From NCBI GenBank assembly GCA_035623615.1, contig DASPTB010000003.1, forward strand, positions 1 to 27,286: a stretch of DNA of 27,286 bases. Reading direction: 5' to 3'. Made by a program: the position numbers and the translations under genes. Positions 14,704 to 23,245 of the stretch are shown piece by piece. Origin of the DNA: DASPTB01 sp035623615 (GTDB taxonomy: Bacteria > Actinomycetota > UBA4738). Within the stretch, counting starts at the first letter, position 1. Every line of letters begins with the position of its first letter. The notes under the pieces are model-generated. The model saw only the letters and a list, made by a program, of their open reading frames with translations. It had not been told where the DNA came from and did not search any database.

Positions 14704-15416
14704 TGGCCCCCTCGTCCGCCAGCGACGCCTCCTCGACCGGCAGCACGCTACCGTCGGTGCCCGCTGCGACGGCACATGCGCCCTCGCGCTTCTATCGGGC
14801 TTCCAAACGAGTCATCGACCTCGTGGCCGCCACGATCACACTGTGTCTCGTGTCTCCCTTGTTGCTCATCATTGCCTTGTGCATTCTCCTGACGAGTCGC
14901 GGGCCGGTCATCGTCCGCCAGGTGCGCGTCGGACGACATCGCAAGCCGTTCGTGATGAACAAGTTCCGAACCATGTACCGGGACGTGGATGACACGATCC
15001 ACCGCGAATACGTCACGGCGATGCTGCAAGGCGAGACCCTGGCACCCGCCAAAGAGGGCGGCCTCTACAAGCTCGTGGAAGACCCCCGAGTAACCTCAAT
15101 CGGCCGCTTCCTGCGACGGTCGAGCCTCGACGAGCTCCCCCAGCTCTTCAACGTCATCCTCGGCCAGATGTCGTTGGTCGGACCGCGTCCAATGTTTCCC
15201 TGGGAAGCCGATCTCCTTCGAGAGGACGACGAGATCCGTTTCGCGGTCCTTCCCGGACTCACGGGGTTGTGGCAAGTGAGTGGGCGGAGCAAGCTCTCAA
15301 TGCCGCAAGCGCTGGAACTCGACCGTGAATACGTGCGCCGCCGGTGTTTGCGGCTGGACGTCTCGATCCTGTTCAAGACTGTTCCCGCGGCGCTCACGAC
15401 CCGGGGCGCGGGGTAG
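14703..15416 (+). CDS. Initiating phosphoglycosyl transferase (bacterial sugar transferase family)
   Basis: 237 residues. A low-complexity Ser/Ala/Thr leader (1-30) precedes the membrane hairpin KRVIDLVAATITLCLVSPLL. The catalytic domain follows: FVMNKFRTMYRD, DPRVTSIGRFLRRSSLDELP (the Asp-Glu dyad), NVILGQMSLVGPRP and LPGLTGLWQVSGRS. These are hallmarks of monotopic phosphoglycosyl transferases such as PglC and the WcaJ/WbaP catalytic domain. It transfers a phospho-sugar from a UDP-sugar to undecaprenyl phosphate on the cytoplasmic face, starting the repeat unit. Length fits the short form without the extra N-terminal membrane domain. The sugar could be the one made by the three preceding enzymes. 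Confidence 0.95.
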   Translation: MAPSSASDASSTGSTLPSVPAATAHAPSRFYRASKRVIDLVAATITLCLVSPLLLIIALCILLTSRGPVIVRQVRVGRHRKPFVMNKFRTMYRDVDDTIHREYVTAMLQGETLAPAKEGGLYKLVEDPRVTSIGRFLRRSSLDELPQLFNVILGQMSLVGPRPMFPWEADLLREDDEIRFAVLPGLTGLWQVSGRSKLSMPQALELDREYVRRRCLRLDVSILFKTVPAALTTRGAG

Positions 15417-15421
15417 GCGCC

Positions 15422-17122
15422 ATGGCCTCGACGCGGGCAAGCACCAGGCGCGCGCAAGCAGAGCGCGACTCGGGCGGGACGCGAGGCGACGGCCTGCTCA
15501 TCGGAGTCCAAGCGTCGCCCTCCGTCATGAGCAATTCCATTGCCGGCTCCGTCTGGACGGTCGTCAGCCGGCTCACCGGGATGATTCGAATCCTCGTCGT
15601 GGGAGCGGTGCTCGGGGCAACGTACCTCGGCAACACGTATCAGACCCTCAACTCCCTCCCCAATCTCGTGTTCTATCAGTTGCTCGCAGGCACGCTGTTC
15701 GCGTCTCTGCTCGTCCCCCCCTTGGTCAGCCATCTCGACGCCGGCGACGACGAGTCCGCACGCAGGCTCGTGGGCGGGTTCGTCGCAGTCCTGCTGCTCG
15801 TCGCGGCCGGCGGTGCGCTCGTCCTCGCCTGCATGGGCCCGGTGATCATGAGGGTGCTCACACTCGGCGCCGATCCGGCGACCGCCGAGGCACAGCGTCG
15901 GGTGGGGTGGATCCTCCTGACGCTCTTCGTCCCCCAGATTCTCTGCTACACGATCGTCGGAACCTCCGCAGCCGTCATGAACGCGTACGGGCGCTTCGCA
16001 CTCGCGGCCGCCGCACCGGCGATAGAGAGCTTGGGCATGATCGCCATGCTCGTCGCCGTTGCCGTGATCTTCGGAACCGGCGTCGACGTGGCCACGGTCT
16101 CGAACCAGGAGCTGTTGATCCTCGGCCTTGGGACGACCGCCGCGGTCGCCCTTCACGCGACATGTCAATGGCTCGGTGCGCGTTCCGCCGGGATGACCGT
16201 CCTCCCGTCACGGACGTGGAAGGACCCGGAGGTCCGTCGCGTGCTGCGGCGGATTCTGCCCACCCTCGGTTACACGGGGATCTCGGCCATCCAGTTGTTC
16301 GCGATCATGGTCGTGGCGAACACGCTCGCGGGAGGATATGTCGCCTTCAACGTTGCAGTGAGCTTCTACTACCTGCCGATCGCCATCGTCACCTGGCCTC
16401 TGGCTCGAGCGCTCCTGCCTCAACTCGCGCGTCTGCACCACGACGGCGGAGGAGCGGCGTTTCGCGACGAGCTCCTCCGGGGAATCACGGTCGCCACACT
16501 CGTCATCGTTCCAATCTCGTTCAGCTGCCTCGCGCTCGCTCGGACCCTGGCTCGCGTCATGGCCTTCGGCAAGCTCGACACAACGACGGGCGTGAGTCTG
16601 ATCGCCGTTGCGCTGATTGCCCTCATGACGGGGGTCATCTTCGAGACATGGTTCGTGCTCGGCAGCTACGCCTGCTATGCGAGGTACGACGTCCGGTCGC
16701 CACTCTGGGCGATGGCGATCAAGGTCGGGGCCTCGGTGGCGCTGATGGTGCCGGTCGCGTACCTGCACGGTCCCGCCGTGCTGTTCGTGCTGGGAATGGC
16801 GATCACGATCGGCAGCCTGACCGGTACCGTCTTTCTCGTCTGGCGCGGGCGCCGAGATCTGCCCGCCGGGAGCTTCTCGCCTTTGCCCTCGTTCGCACGG
16901 ACGATGTTGGCCGGCTTGGTTCTCATCGTGGTCGCCTATGGGGTGGCCCACCTTCTGGCGGTTCCCGAGGGACATGCCGGAGAAGCGTTGAAGCTCGTCG
17001 CCGCCGGCGCGGCTGGATTGACGGCCTATGCGCTCACCCTCGTCGCGTTGAGAGCCCCAGAGATCGGCTGGCTCCGAGCCGGCCTCTCGAGATTCAATCC
17101 CTTGGCGAGTCGCGGAGCATGA
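15422..17122 (+). CDS. MurJ/MviN-type lipid-linked oligosaccharide flippase
   Basis: 566 residues, almost entirely hydrophobic, with about 14 predicted membrane segments by eye. The N-terminal part SVWTVVSRLTGMIRILVVG ... SLPNLVFYQLLAGTLFASLLVPPL matches the MurJ pattern (SRxxGxxRD ... LPNLxxxLxxxGxxxxxFVP), with the second region altered. The frame also opens upstream; the ATG at 15422 is preferred, and ATG at 15528 is possible. In this operon it most likely flips the undecaprenyl-linked repeat unit, taking the place of a Wzx protein, rather than lipid II. An essential lipid II MurJ is normally encoded elsewhere in actinobacteria, near the origin. It overlaps the polymerase gene (ATGA). Confidence 0.85.
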   Translation: MASTRASTRRAQAERDSGGTRGDGLLIGVQASPSVMSNSIAGSVWTVVSRLTGMIRILVVGAVLGATYLGNTYQTLNSLPNLVFYQLLAGTLFASLLVPPLVSHLDAGDDESARRLVGGFVAVLLLVAAGGALVLACMGPVIMRVLTLGADPATAEAQRRVGWILLTLFVPQILCYTIVGTSAAVMNAYGRFALAAAAPAIESLGMIAMLVAVAVIFGTGVDVATVSNQELLILGLGTTAAVALHATCQWLGARSAGMTVLPSRTWKDPEVRRVLRRILPTLGYTGISAIQLFAIMVVANTLAGGYVAFNVAVSFYYLPIAIVTWPLARALLPQLARLHHDGGGAAFRDELLRGITVATLVIVPISFSCLALARTLARVMAFGKLDTTTGVSLIAVALIALMTGVIFETWFVLGSYACYARYDVRSPLWAMAIKVGASVALMVPVAYLHGPAVLFVLGMAITIGSLTGTVFLVWRGRRDLPAGSFSPLPSFARTMLAGLVLIVVAYGVAHLLAVPEGHAGEALKLVAAGAAGLTAYALTLVALRAPEIGWLRAGLSRFNPLASRGA

Positions 17123-18570
17123 GGGCAATGGCACCGCTCTCGAGCGCGGTCTCCAACCGAAGCTCACAGGTTCTCGCTGCAACCCTGTGCGGCGGTCTGC
17201 TGGTCGGGGCCGCCATTCCGTTCGTCAATCCCAAGCTGGTGCTCGCCGGCTTGCTGGCCGGTCTCATCGTCGCCGTGGTAGCGATCTATCCCGCATTCGG
17301 GGCCTACCTTCTGATCGGCGTAACCCCCCTCATTGCAGGGATCGATCGAGGAACAGTCATTCCCGTCCTGCGTCCAAACGAAGCGCTGCTGGGGCTCGTT
17401 GCCACCGGTCTGATCAGCCGGTGCGTCTTCATGGCACGCACGGGCTCGCTCAGGTGGCCGAAGATGGACGCGAGGAGCCTTTCGATCGTCCTGATGGCCG
17501 TCGCGGCATCCATCCTGCCGTTGCTTTGGATGCGTTTTCGCGGTCAACAGATCGAGTCCGACGACATCCTCTACGCGCTTCTGCCTTGGAAGTACTTCGG
17601 TCTCTACCTCGTGATTCGGGCGAGCGTCAAAACCGAAGAGGAGGTCAGGGTTTGCCTTTGGATCTCCATGTGGTCGGCCGCGGCCGTCTCGTTGCTCGCC
17701 ATCATGCAGTCACTCGGCGTCGGACCCGTCACACACTTCCTTACCGCGTACTACACGGATTACGGCTACGCGGCGCAAGTGTCCAACGGCCGAGGCGGCT
17801 CCACCCTCTCGTTGCCGATCGCCGTCGCCGACCTCATGACCTTCAACCTGGCGATCGCGGTCGGGTTCGCGCGGCACGAGACACGCCGGCGGGGGCTCCT
17901 CATCGGTCTCGGCATGCTCTTCGTGGCGGGAGTTCTCGCCGCGGCCGAGTTCTCAGGAGCCATCGGGCTGATCATCGGCGTCGTCATCATGGCTGCCGCT
18001 CTTCGACGCCTTCGGCCCCTTGCCGTCTTCCTGCCGGCCTTTGCGCTGAGTGCCGTCGGGCTTCGACCCGTCATCGCCACTCGATTGAGCGGCTTCCAAT
18101 CCGTGAGCGGGATTCCGGTGAGCTGGGCGGGACGCTGGTACAACCTCACGAACTATTTCTGGCCCGTGCTCTTCTCGCACGGCAACTACATCCTTGGAGT
18201 GCGCCCAGCCGCCCGAGTCGTCAGTCTGCACCGCGCGGCAGGGTACGTGTGGATCGAAAGCGGCTACACATGGCTGCTCTGGGGAGGCGGCATCCCTCTC
18301 CTCGCCTCGTTCCTGTGGTTCCTGTATCTCAACATCGCCCGCGGGCTGCGTGTGGTTCGCACCCGGCTCGACTCGATCGGGGTTGCCGCCCTTGCGTCGG
18401 TAGTGGCACTTGGAGTCGTTGGATGCCTGATGGTGCTGGATCCACACCTCACATACCGGGGGTCGGCTGATCTTCTGTTCATGCTGCTGGCCCTTGCCGC
18501 ACTGGGAGACGTGGAATCGAATCGCGGCGTGGCCAACGAGCAGGCGAATGTGGTCAGGGGGAGGGGGTAA
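17119..18570 (+). CDS. O-antigen polymerase/ligase-like membrane protein (Wzy/WaaL superfamily)
   Basis: 483 residues starting at the ATG overlapping the flippase stop. About ten to twelve hydrophobic segments are visible, e.g. LVLAGLLAGLIVAVVAIYPAF, LLIGLGMLFVAGVLAAAEF and SVVALGVVGCLMVL. The large loop after the middle helices (ATRLSGFQSVSG ... GRWYNLTNYFWPVL) and the following short charged loop (GVRPAARVVSLHRAAG-YVWIESGYTWLLWGGG) fit the O-antigen ligase/polymerase layout with its conserved Arg, His and Glu. It likely polymerises flipped repeat units on the outer face. Sequence conservation in this family is low, so the call rests on topology, length and operon context. The same frame stays open upstream to 15280, but that part is antisense-like and non-hydrophobic. 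Confidence 0.82.
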   Translation: MRAMAPLSSAVSNRSSQVLAATLCGGLLVGAAIPFVNPKLVLAGLLAGLIVAVVAIYPAFGAYLLIGVTPLIAGIDRGTVIPVLRPNEALLGLVATGLISRCVFMARTGSLRWPKMDARSLSIVLMAVAASILPLLWMRFRGQQIESDDILYALLPWKYFGLYLVIRASVKTEEEVRVCLWISMWSAAAVSLLAIMQSLGVGPVTHFLTAYYTDYGYAAQVSNGRGGSTLSLPIAVADLMTFNLAIAVGFARHETRRRGLLIGLGMLFVAGVLAAAEFSGAIGLIIGVVIMAAALRRLRPLAVFLPAFALSAVGLRPVIATRLSGFQSVSGIPVSWAGRWYNLTNYFWPVLFSHGNYILGVRPAARVVSLHRAAGYVWIESGYTWLLWGGGIPLLASFLWFLYLNIARGLRVVRTRLDSIGVAALASVVALGVVGCLMVLDPHLTYRGSADLLFMLLALAALGDVESNRGVANEQANVVRGRG

Positions 18571-18575
18571 GCAAG

Positions 18576-20081
18576 ATGTTCGAGTCGACGGCTCCGTTCT
18601 TGTTCTTCGACTACTTCCGCGTGCCGTACAGGATCACGAAGCCAAGGAGCGAGGCGCCATCCGGGGACTCGGCCGCCTGGGCACATCTTGTCCGCGTGTC
18701 GGACGAAGGTGGAGCCCCCCGCCTTTTCTGGCCACCTCGCGCCGGCAGCGCGTCCCCGGCGGTTGCTGCGGCAATGCGTCGGGGCGAATTCCGGTTGGGC
18801 ACCATTCCGATCTTCGGGCATGTGCTCGACGACGACCACGCTGCCGGACTCCTGCCAGCGACGGGTGAATGGAGGCCGGCAGAGGCAATCACCGATGGCG
18901 CCGGAGCTCGCGCTGCGTCCGTGTGGCGCGATGACGAGGGGAACGTCGCGCTCCCCTTCGATCCGGGCGAGCTGGTGGAGAATCTTTGGAGCGAGCGTTA
19001 CCTGAACCCTTCGTCCGCCTCCAAACGGTTGCGACGCCTGTCGACCCGCCTCTATTACGAGGTCAAGCCCTTTCTCCCCAGGCGTCTCCAGGTCTCCCTG
19101 CGGCAGGGGTTCGCGAAGCTCCAAGAGGCGTCGTTCCCGCGCTGGCCGATCGAGACCGCGATGAGCGAGCTCCACGAGTGGCTCTTCGCGGAGGTCGTCC
19201 GAATCGCGGGAGAACCCGTGCCGTGGATCGCCCCGTGGCCGTCCGGCCGCGAGTGGGCCCTCGTGTTGACCCACGACGTCGAGACTGCCCAGGGATGCGA
19301 TCGCATCGCGGAGCTCCGCCAGATCGAGCGGGAGCACGGGCTCGTTTCATCCTGGAACTTCGTCCCGCTGCGGTATTCGGTGAGCGATCACACCCTGGAA
19401 GGCCTTGCCGCGGAGGGTTGCGAGATCGGAGTCCACGGACTTCGGCACGACGGAAAGGACCTCGGCTCGCTTCGCACGCTGCGCGCCCGAATACCCGCCA
19501 TGAGGACCTACGCAGATCGGTGGGGAGCAGTGGGATTCCGCGCACCGGCAACCCAGCGCAGATGGGATTGGATGCCTCTCCTCGGCTTTGAGTACGACTC
19601 CTCCTATTCGGATACGGACATCTACGAGCCGATGCCGGGGGGGTGCTGCAGCTACCTGCCCTTCATGAATGGGTCGACCGTCGAGCTCCCCATCACGCTT
19701 CCTCAGGATCACACGCTCTTCGCAATCCTGCAGCGCCCCGACGAACGTCTGTGGATCGAGAAAGCCGAATACCTTCGGGGTGAGGGGGGGATGGTGCTCG
19801 TGCTCACGCACCCCGACTACACGACCGATCGCCGTGTCGTGGACGGATACCGTTCATTGCTCGCGAGGTTCAAGGAGGATCCCACGATGTGGCCGGCCCT
19901 GCCGCGCGAGGTGAGTCGGTGGTGGCGCAAACGATCTGCTTCGTGGATCGAGTGGTCGGAAGACGACTGGGTCATCCGGGGGCCGGCCCAGCCTGAGGCA
20001 GCGATTCGTTACGCGACGCCGGATGACGTGATCGGAACGGCTTCCGCGACCGCATCGCACTCGGATCGGGAGCCACAGTGA
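18576..20081 (+). CDS. NodB-like polysaccharide deacetylase-family protein, no signal peptide
   Basis: 501 residues from an ATG with a strong purine-rich ribosome binding site. The N-terminal 220 residues resemble nothing I recognise. About 225-430 form a NodB-type barrel: LVLTHDVET (Asp234 as the metal/catalytic Asp), SSWNFVPLR, GCEIGVHGLRHDG (His287 and His291, the HxxxH metal pair), VGFRAPATQRRWDW, LPITLPQDHTLF and GMVLVLTHPDY. These match a cytoplasmic deacetylase-like group with THDVE in place of TFDDG. No signal peptide or membrane helix is seen, so it would act inside the cell on a lipid- or nucleotide-linked sugar. It sits between the polymerase and a glycosyltransferase in the same operon. 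Confidence 0.82.
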   Translation: MFESTAPFLFFDYFRVPYRITKPRSEAPSGDSAAWAHLVRVSDEGGAPRLFWPPRAGSASPAVAAAMRRGEFRLGTIPIFGHVLDDDHAAGLLPATGEWRPAEAITDGAGARAASVWRDDEGNVALPFDPGELVENLWSERYLNPSSASKRLRRLSTRLYYEVKPFLPRRLQVSLRQGFAKLQEASFPRWPIETAMSELHEWLFAEVVRIAGEPVPWIAPWPSGREWALVLTHDVETAQGCDRIAELRQIEREHGLVSSWNFVPLRYSVSDHTLEGLAAEGCEIGVHGLRHDGKDLGSLRTLRARIPAMRTYADRWGAVGFRAPATQRRWDWMPLLGFEYDSSYSDTDIYEPMPGGCCSYLPFMNGSTVELPITLPQDHTLFAILQRPDERLWIEKAEYLRGEGGMVLVLTHPDYTTDRRVVDGYRSLLARFKEDPTMWPALPREVSRWWRKRSASWIEWSEDDWVIRGPAQPEAAIRYATPDDVIGTASATASHSDREPQ

Positions 20082-20094
20082 GGAGGCTTCTCGG

Positions 20095-21258
20095 TTGCGG
20101 ATAGCGATGATCGCCTACTCGGAGTTCGAGTCCGACGCGCGCGTGCGGCGTGCCGTGCAGACGCTGGCCGACCGAGGCCACACGATCGACCTCCTCTGCA
20201 TCGCGTCCCCCGTTCCCCGGGAGGAGCCGCCGTCGGCACGGGTTCGCATCTCGCGCCTGAGGATGAGTCAAAAGCGGGCGGCAACCGGACGGTACATCCT
20301 CGAGTATGGAGCCTTCTTCATGTGGTCGCTCGCGCTGGTGACGACGCGGCACCTCCGGCGGCGTTATCAGGTCGTGTACGTCCACAACATGCCGAACTTC
20401 TTGGTCTTCGCCGGCCTCATTCCCAAGTTGACGGGGGCTCGAATCGTCCTTGACGTGCACGACCCGGCACCGGAGCTCTTGGCCTCCATCAAAGGAGGGC
20501 AGCTGCCGGCGTGGGTGTCGTGGTTGGCTCGAGCGGAGGAGAGAGCCAGCCTCTCGTTCGCCGACGCCGTCATCACCGTCAACGAATCGATGCGTCGTCG
20601 GTTGGACGAGCTGTCCCCCGGTTTGGCCCCCGTCACCGTCGTGATGAACCTTCCGGATGCAGTCAGATTCGCTCCAGAGGCCCCGAACGGAAATCGCGCG
20701 CCCGGGCCCCTGCTCGTCTACAGCGGGAGCATCGCCGAGCGAAACGGCCTCGACCTCGTGGTCGAGGCGATGGCAGAGCTCGCCGACGACTTCCCTGCGC
20801 TGCGCCTGCGGCTGATCGGAGACGGACCGGCCGCGCCTCACGTGGCAAACCTGGCCCGTCAGCTGGGCGTCTCCGACAGGATCGACTTCCTCGGCATCGT
20901 GCCAAACGAAGAGATTCCGCCCTTGATCCGCGAGGCTACGGCCGGGGTATCACCGCACCGAGAGGACGTCTTCGGTTCACTGGTCTTCTCGATGAAGGTC
21001 GCCGAGTACGTGGCTCTCGAGCTTCCCGTGGTCTGCTCCGGCATCGCCACGATGCGCCACTACTTCTCCGACGACGAGCTGTGGTTCTTCGAGCCGGGAA
21101 ACGCGGAGGACATGGCCCGCTCGATTCGAGAGTTGCTTGCGAGTCCGGATGAATCGCGAGACCGCGCCCAACGCGCCAGGAGGAGACTGGAGAAGCTCGA
21201 CTGGTCCGCTCAGCAGCGGTCTCTCGCGTGCACAGTGGAATCCAACCCAAGGAGATGA
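20095..21258 (+). CDS. Glycosyltransferase family 4 (GT-B fold)
   Basis: 387 residues from a TTG at 20095, chosen because GAGGAGG (20080-20086) lies 8 nt upstream; the ATG at 20107 is the alternative. The N-terminal domain begins MRIAMIAYSEFESDARVRRA and includes DVHDPAPELLASI and FADAVITVNESMRRRL. The C-terminal donor-binding domain has LLVYSGSIAERNGLDLVVEAM, LRLIGDGPAAPHV, RIDFLGIVPNEEIPPLI and REDVFGSLVFSMKVAEYVA (the EX7E-like region). It is a retaining GT4 enzyme that would extend the lipid-linked repeat unit in the cytoplasm. It is the only obvious extending glycosyltransferase in the operon, so the repeat is either very short or other enzymes lie elsewhere. Confidence 0.94.
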   Translation: MRIAMIAYSEFESDARVRRAVQTLADRGHTIDLLCIASPVPREEPPSARVRISRLRMSQKRAATGRYILEYGAFFMWSLALVTTRHLRRRYQVVYVHNMPNFLVFAGLIPKLTGARIVLDVHDPAPELLASIKGGQLPAWVSWLARAEERASLSFADAVITVNESMRRRLDELSPGLAPVTVVMNLPDAVRFAPEAPNGNRAPGPLLVYSGSIAERNGLDLVVEAMAELADDFPALRLRLIGDGPAAPHVANLARQLGVSDRIDFLGIVPNEEIPPLIREATAGVSPHREDVFGSLVFSMKVAEYVALELPVVCSGIATMRHYFSDDELWFFEPGNAEDMARSIRELLASPDESRDRAQRARRRLEKLDWSAQQRSLACTVESNPRR

Positions 21259-21263
21259 TGGAC

Positions 21264-22106
21264 ATGAGCGCACACACTTCGGCCTCATCGGTCAGACCGA
21301 CTCCCACTCGACCGTCGAGCCGGCATTCAGGCGGAGACTCGTCGGAGGAGGCTGCCGTCCTGGTCGTCGGTCTTGGAGAGGTTGGAGGACCGTTGCTCGA
21401 GCTCCTGCGAGGACCCCTCGGTGCGAAGGGGCGAGACGTCGAAGCCGCCGCCTTTCACGGCGTCCAAATCCTGCACATCTGCTTCCCGTTCAGCTCTGAG
21501 TTCGTGTCGTTGGTCTGCGGGTACGTGAAGCTCTACGAACCCGACGTCGTGGTCGTCAACAGCACCGTCAGTCCCGGAACGACCAGGGCGATACAAGAAA
21601 CCAGCGGTGTCGCAGCCGTCTACAGCCCGGTCCGAGGCAAGCACACGCGGATGAAGGACGAGTTGACGCGATACCGCAAGTTCGTCGCCGGAACATCGAA
21701 CGAAGCGGTTGCTCGCGTCGAGTCGCACTTCGCCGCCGCGGGCATGACCACACAACGGATCTCGACATTCGAGACTCTCGAGCTGGCCAAACTGCTCGAG
21801 ACAAGCTACCTCGGAGTACTCATCGCTTGGGCGCAAGAGATGGATCGGTTCGCCTCCGCCGCGGGAGCGAGCTACGAGGAAGCATCGACCTTCTTCGACG
21901 AGATCGCTTTCCTTCCGCCCGTTCACTTCCAGCCTGGATTCATCGGCGGTCATTGCGTGATGCCCAACCTCGAGCTGCTCGAGCGCGTGCGAAGCTCTCC
22001 GATCGTCGACGCAATCAGAGCGTCGAACGCATCTCGAGCCCAGGAGTGGGCGCGGCTCGGCAAGTCCACGGACGAACGATTCGCCCCGTTGGAGAGGAAT
22101 CGCTGA
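21264..22106 (+). CDS. Compact UDP-sugar (UDP-glucose/GDP-mannose) dehydrogenase-like protein
   Basis: 280 residues from the ATG at 21264, 9 nt after AAGGAG; upstream ATGs sit too close to that site. A disordered Ser/Thr/Pro leader (1-30) precedes a Rossmann motif VLVVGLGEVGGPL. The family's NSTVSPGTTRAI, KFVAGTS, ELAKLLETSYLGVLIAW (catalytic-type Lys176) and GFIGGHCVMPNLELL (catalytic Cys231) are all present. Normal members are about 420-450 residues. Here the Rossmann region is shortened by several strands, and the C-terminal UDP-binding domain is absent. No frameshift is evident and the reading frame is intact. It may be a minimal dehydrogenase supplying a uronic acid, or a non-catalytic relative. 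Confidence 0.75.
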   Translation: MSAHTSASSVRPTPTRPSSRHSGGDSSEEAAVLVVGLGEVGGPLLELLRGPLGAKGRDVEAAAFHGVQILHICFPFSSEFVSLVCGYVKLYEPDVVVVNSTVSPGTTRAIQETSGVAAVYSPVRGKHTRMKDELTRYRKFVAGTSNEAVARVESHFAAAGMTTQRISTFETLELAKLLETSYLGVLIAWAQEMDRFASAAGASYEEASTFFDEIAFLPPVHFQPGFIGGHCVMPNLELLERVRSSPIVDAIRASNASRAQEWARLGKSTDERFAPLERNR

Positions 22107-22144
22107 TCATGTGTCCCAAGAGCCTCATCGCTGAGCCACGCCGG

Positions 22145-23173
22145 TCAGGCGACGTAGCGATAGAGAAGCTCGCCGGTCACCCTGCAGAGCAGAGGAGGAC
22201 CGTGACGGATGGCGGCACCCAGGGCACGCCCCGCAATTCCATTGCGAGGCTCCGTATTGGACACCTCTCTCCCGAGGACGCAGTAGGCGAGCGGCTCCTC
22301 CCGGGCTCCCCAGGAGAGCTTGAACGCGCGCAGACCGTCATTCCCCGCATCCGTCCGGCCGAAGTCGAACCACCGATAGCCGAGTTCACACCCATGCCGG
22401 ATCGCATGCCACATGAGCGCGTGGTTGGGCCTCATCGACCAAGAGTTCTCGTCGGAAGCCCCGAACTTGTAGATCACGGTGCGATTCCAGGCGAGGAAGA
22501 CAGCAGCCGCCATGGCCCGCTGAGAGGCTTCGACGATGACCAGTTCGCCCAGGCCAACGCTCAGAAAACGCTCCCACAGCAACTCGAAGAAGTGACGCGG
22601 TTGAATTGGCACCCCCTGGCGGCGGCGGGTTCGCAAATGCAGGTCATAGAACGTGCCGAGCAGATCCTCTCGCGACGTGCCGATGCGCACGTGGAGGCCC
22701 GCTCGCTCGGCTTTGCGAATGCTCCGCTGCACCTGGGAGCGGTGAAACCCTTTGTAGACGACATCGGGGTCTGGGTCGAGCCGGAGGACATGCCTCCAGG
22801 CGGGCGGATTCGTCAGCAGGACTTTGGAAAGGGGCGCACGGATTTCGATGCGGACATCGCCGTCCGTCCGCGACCCCGTACGCGCCGCTTCGAGTACCTC
22901 ACGCTGGAGCTCGGGTGTGGAGGCCAGAGGCGCAAGATAGTCGGTGAAGGGAAGCGACACCCAGCGAGGCTTGCCTCCGACATGTCGAACCCGCACGAAC
23001 GGGAGCCCGGCAATCGGCAATCCCGAGGGGTCGAGCGTGGCGACGGCGAAAGGCCGGAACCCATAACAGTCGGCAACGAGCCTCGCCCATTCCGGGTGGT
23101 GGAACGCGGTCGCGTCCGGGTGGTCTCTCGTGAAAGCGATCCATCGCGGATCCGTGATCTGCAGAACGGTCAC
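22145..23173 (-). CDS. FemAB/GNAT-like acyltransferase (Acetyltransf_6 type)
   Basis: 342 residues from a GTG at 23173. Landmarks of the FemAB-like GNAT fold are FHHPEWARLVADCYGFRPFAV, GLPFVRVRHVGGKPRWVSLPF and RSQVQRSIRKAERAGLHVRIG. They continue with LHLRTRRRQGVPIQPRHFFELLWERF, AVFLAWNRTVIYKFGASDE and PNHALMWHAIRHGCELGYRWFDFGRTD. Related proteins in polysaccharide and PEP-CTERM/exosortase clusters transfer acyl or aminoacyl groups to sugars or peptides. It is encoded on the strand opposite to the operon, convergent with it and separated by 38 bp. A role in modifying the same polysaccharide is inferred from position only. No signal peptide is seen. Confidence 0.85.
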   Translation of the reverse strand: MTVLQITDPRWIAFTRDHPDATAFHHPEWARLVADCYGFRPFAVATLDPSGLPIAGLPFVRVRHVGGKPRWVSLPFTDYLAPLASTPELQREVLEAARTGSRTDGDVRIEIRAPLSKVLLTNPPAWRHVLRLDPDPDVVYKGFHRSQVQRSIRKAERAGLHVRIGTSREDLLGTFYDLHLRTRRRQGVPIQPRHFFELLWERFLSVGLGELVIVEASQRAMAAAVFLAWNRTVIYKFGASDENSWSMRPNHALMWHAIRHGCELGYRWFDFGRTDAGNDGLRAFKLSWGAREEPLAYCVLGREVSNTEPRNGIAGRALGAAIRHGPPLLCRVTGELLYRYVA

Positions 23174-23245
23174 GACGAACCCGCCATTGTCATGCGAGCC
23201 CGCTCGCGATGAGCGGTCCCTGCGCCGGCTGGTCGAGCGGAAGCC

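Noticed and set aside
15280..17118. Long open frame continuing upstream of the polymerase gene, overlapping the sugar transferase end and the flippase
   Set aside because: The translated part is Arg/Pro/His-rich and non-hydrophobic, and the true frame there encodes a clear flippase. It is a GC-bias shadow; the polymerase starts at 17119.
21827..23212. 461-codon plus-strand frame across the acyltransferase region
   Set aside because: It is antisense to a well-supported FemAB/GNAT-like protein and its translation has no recognisable motif, only charged low-complexity sequence.
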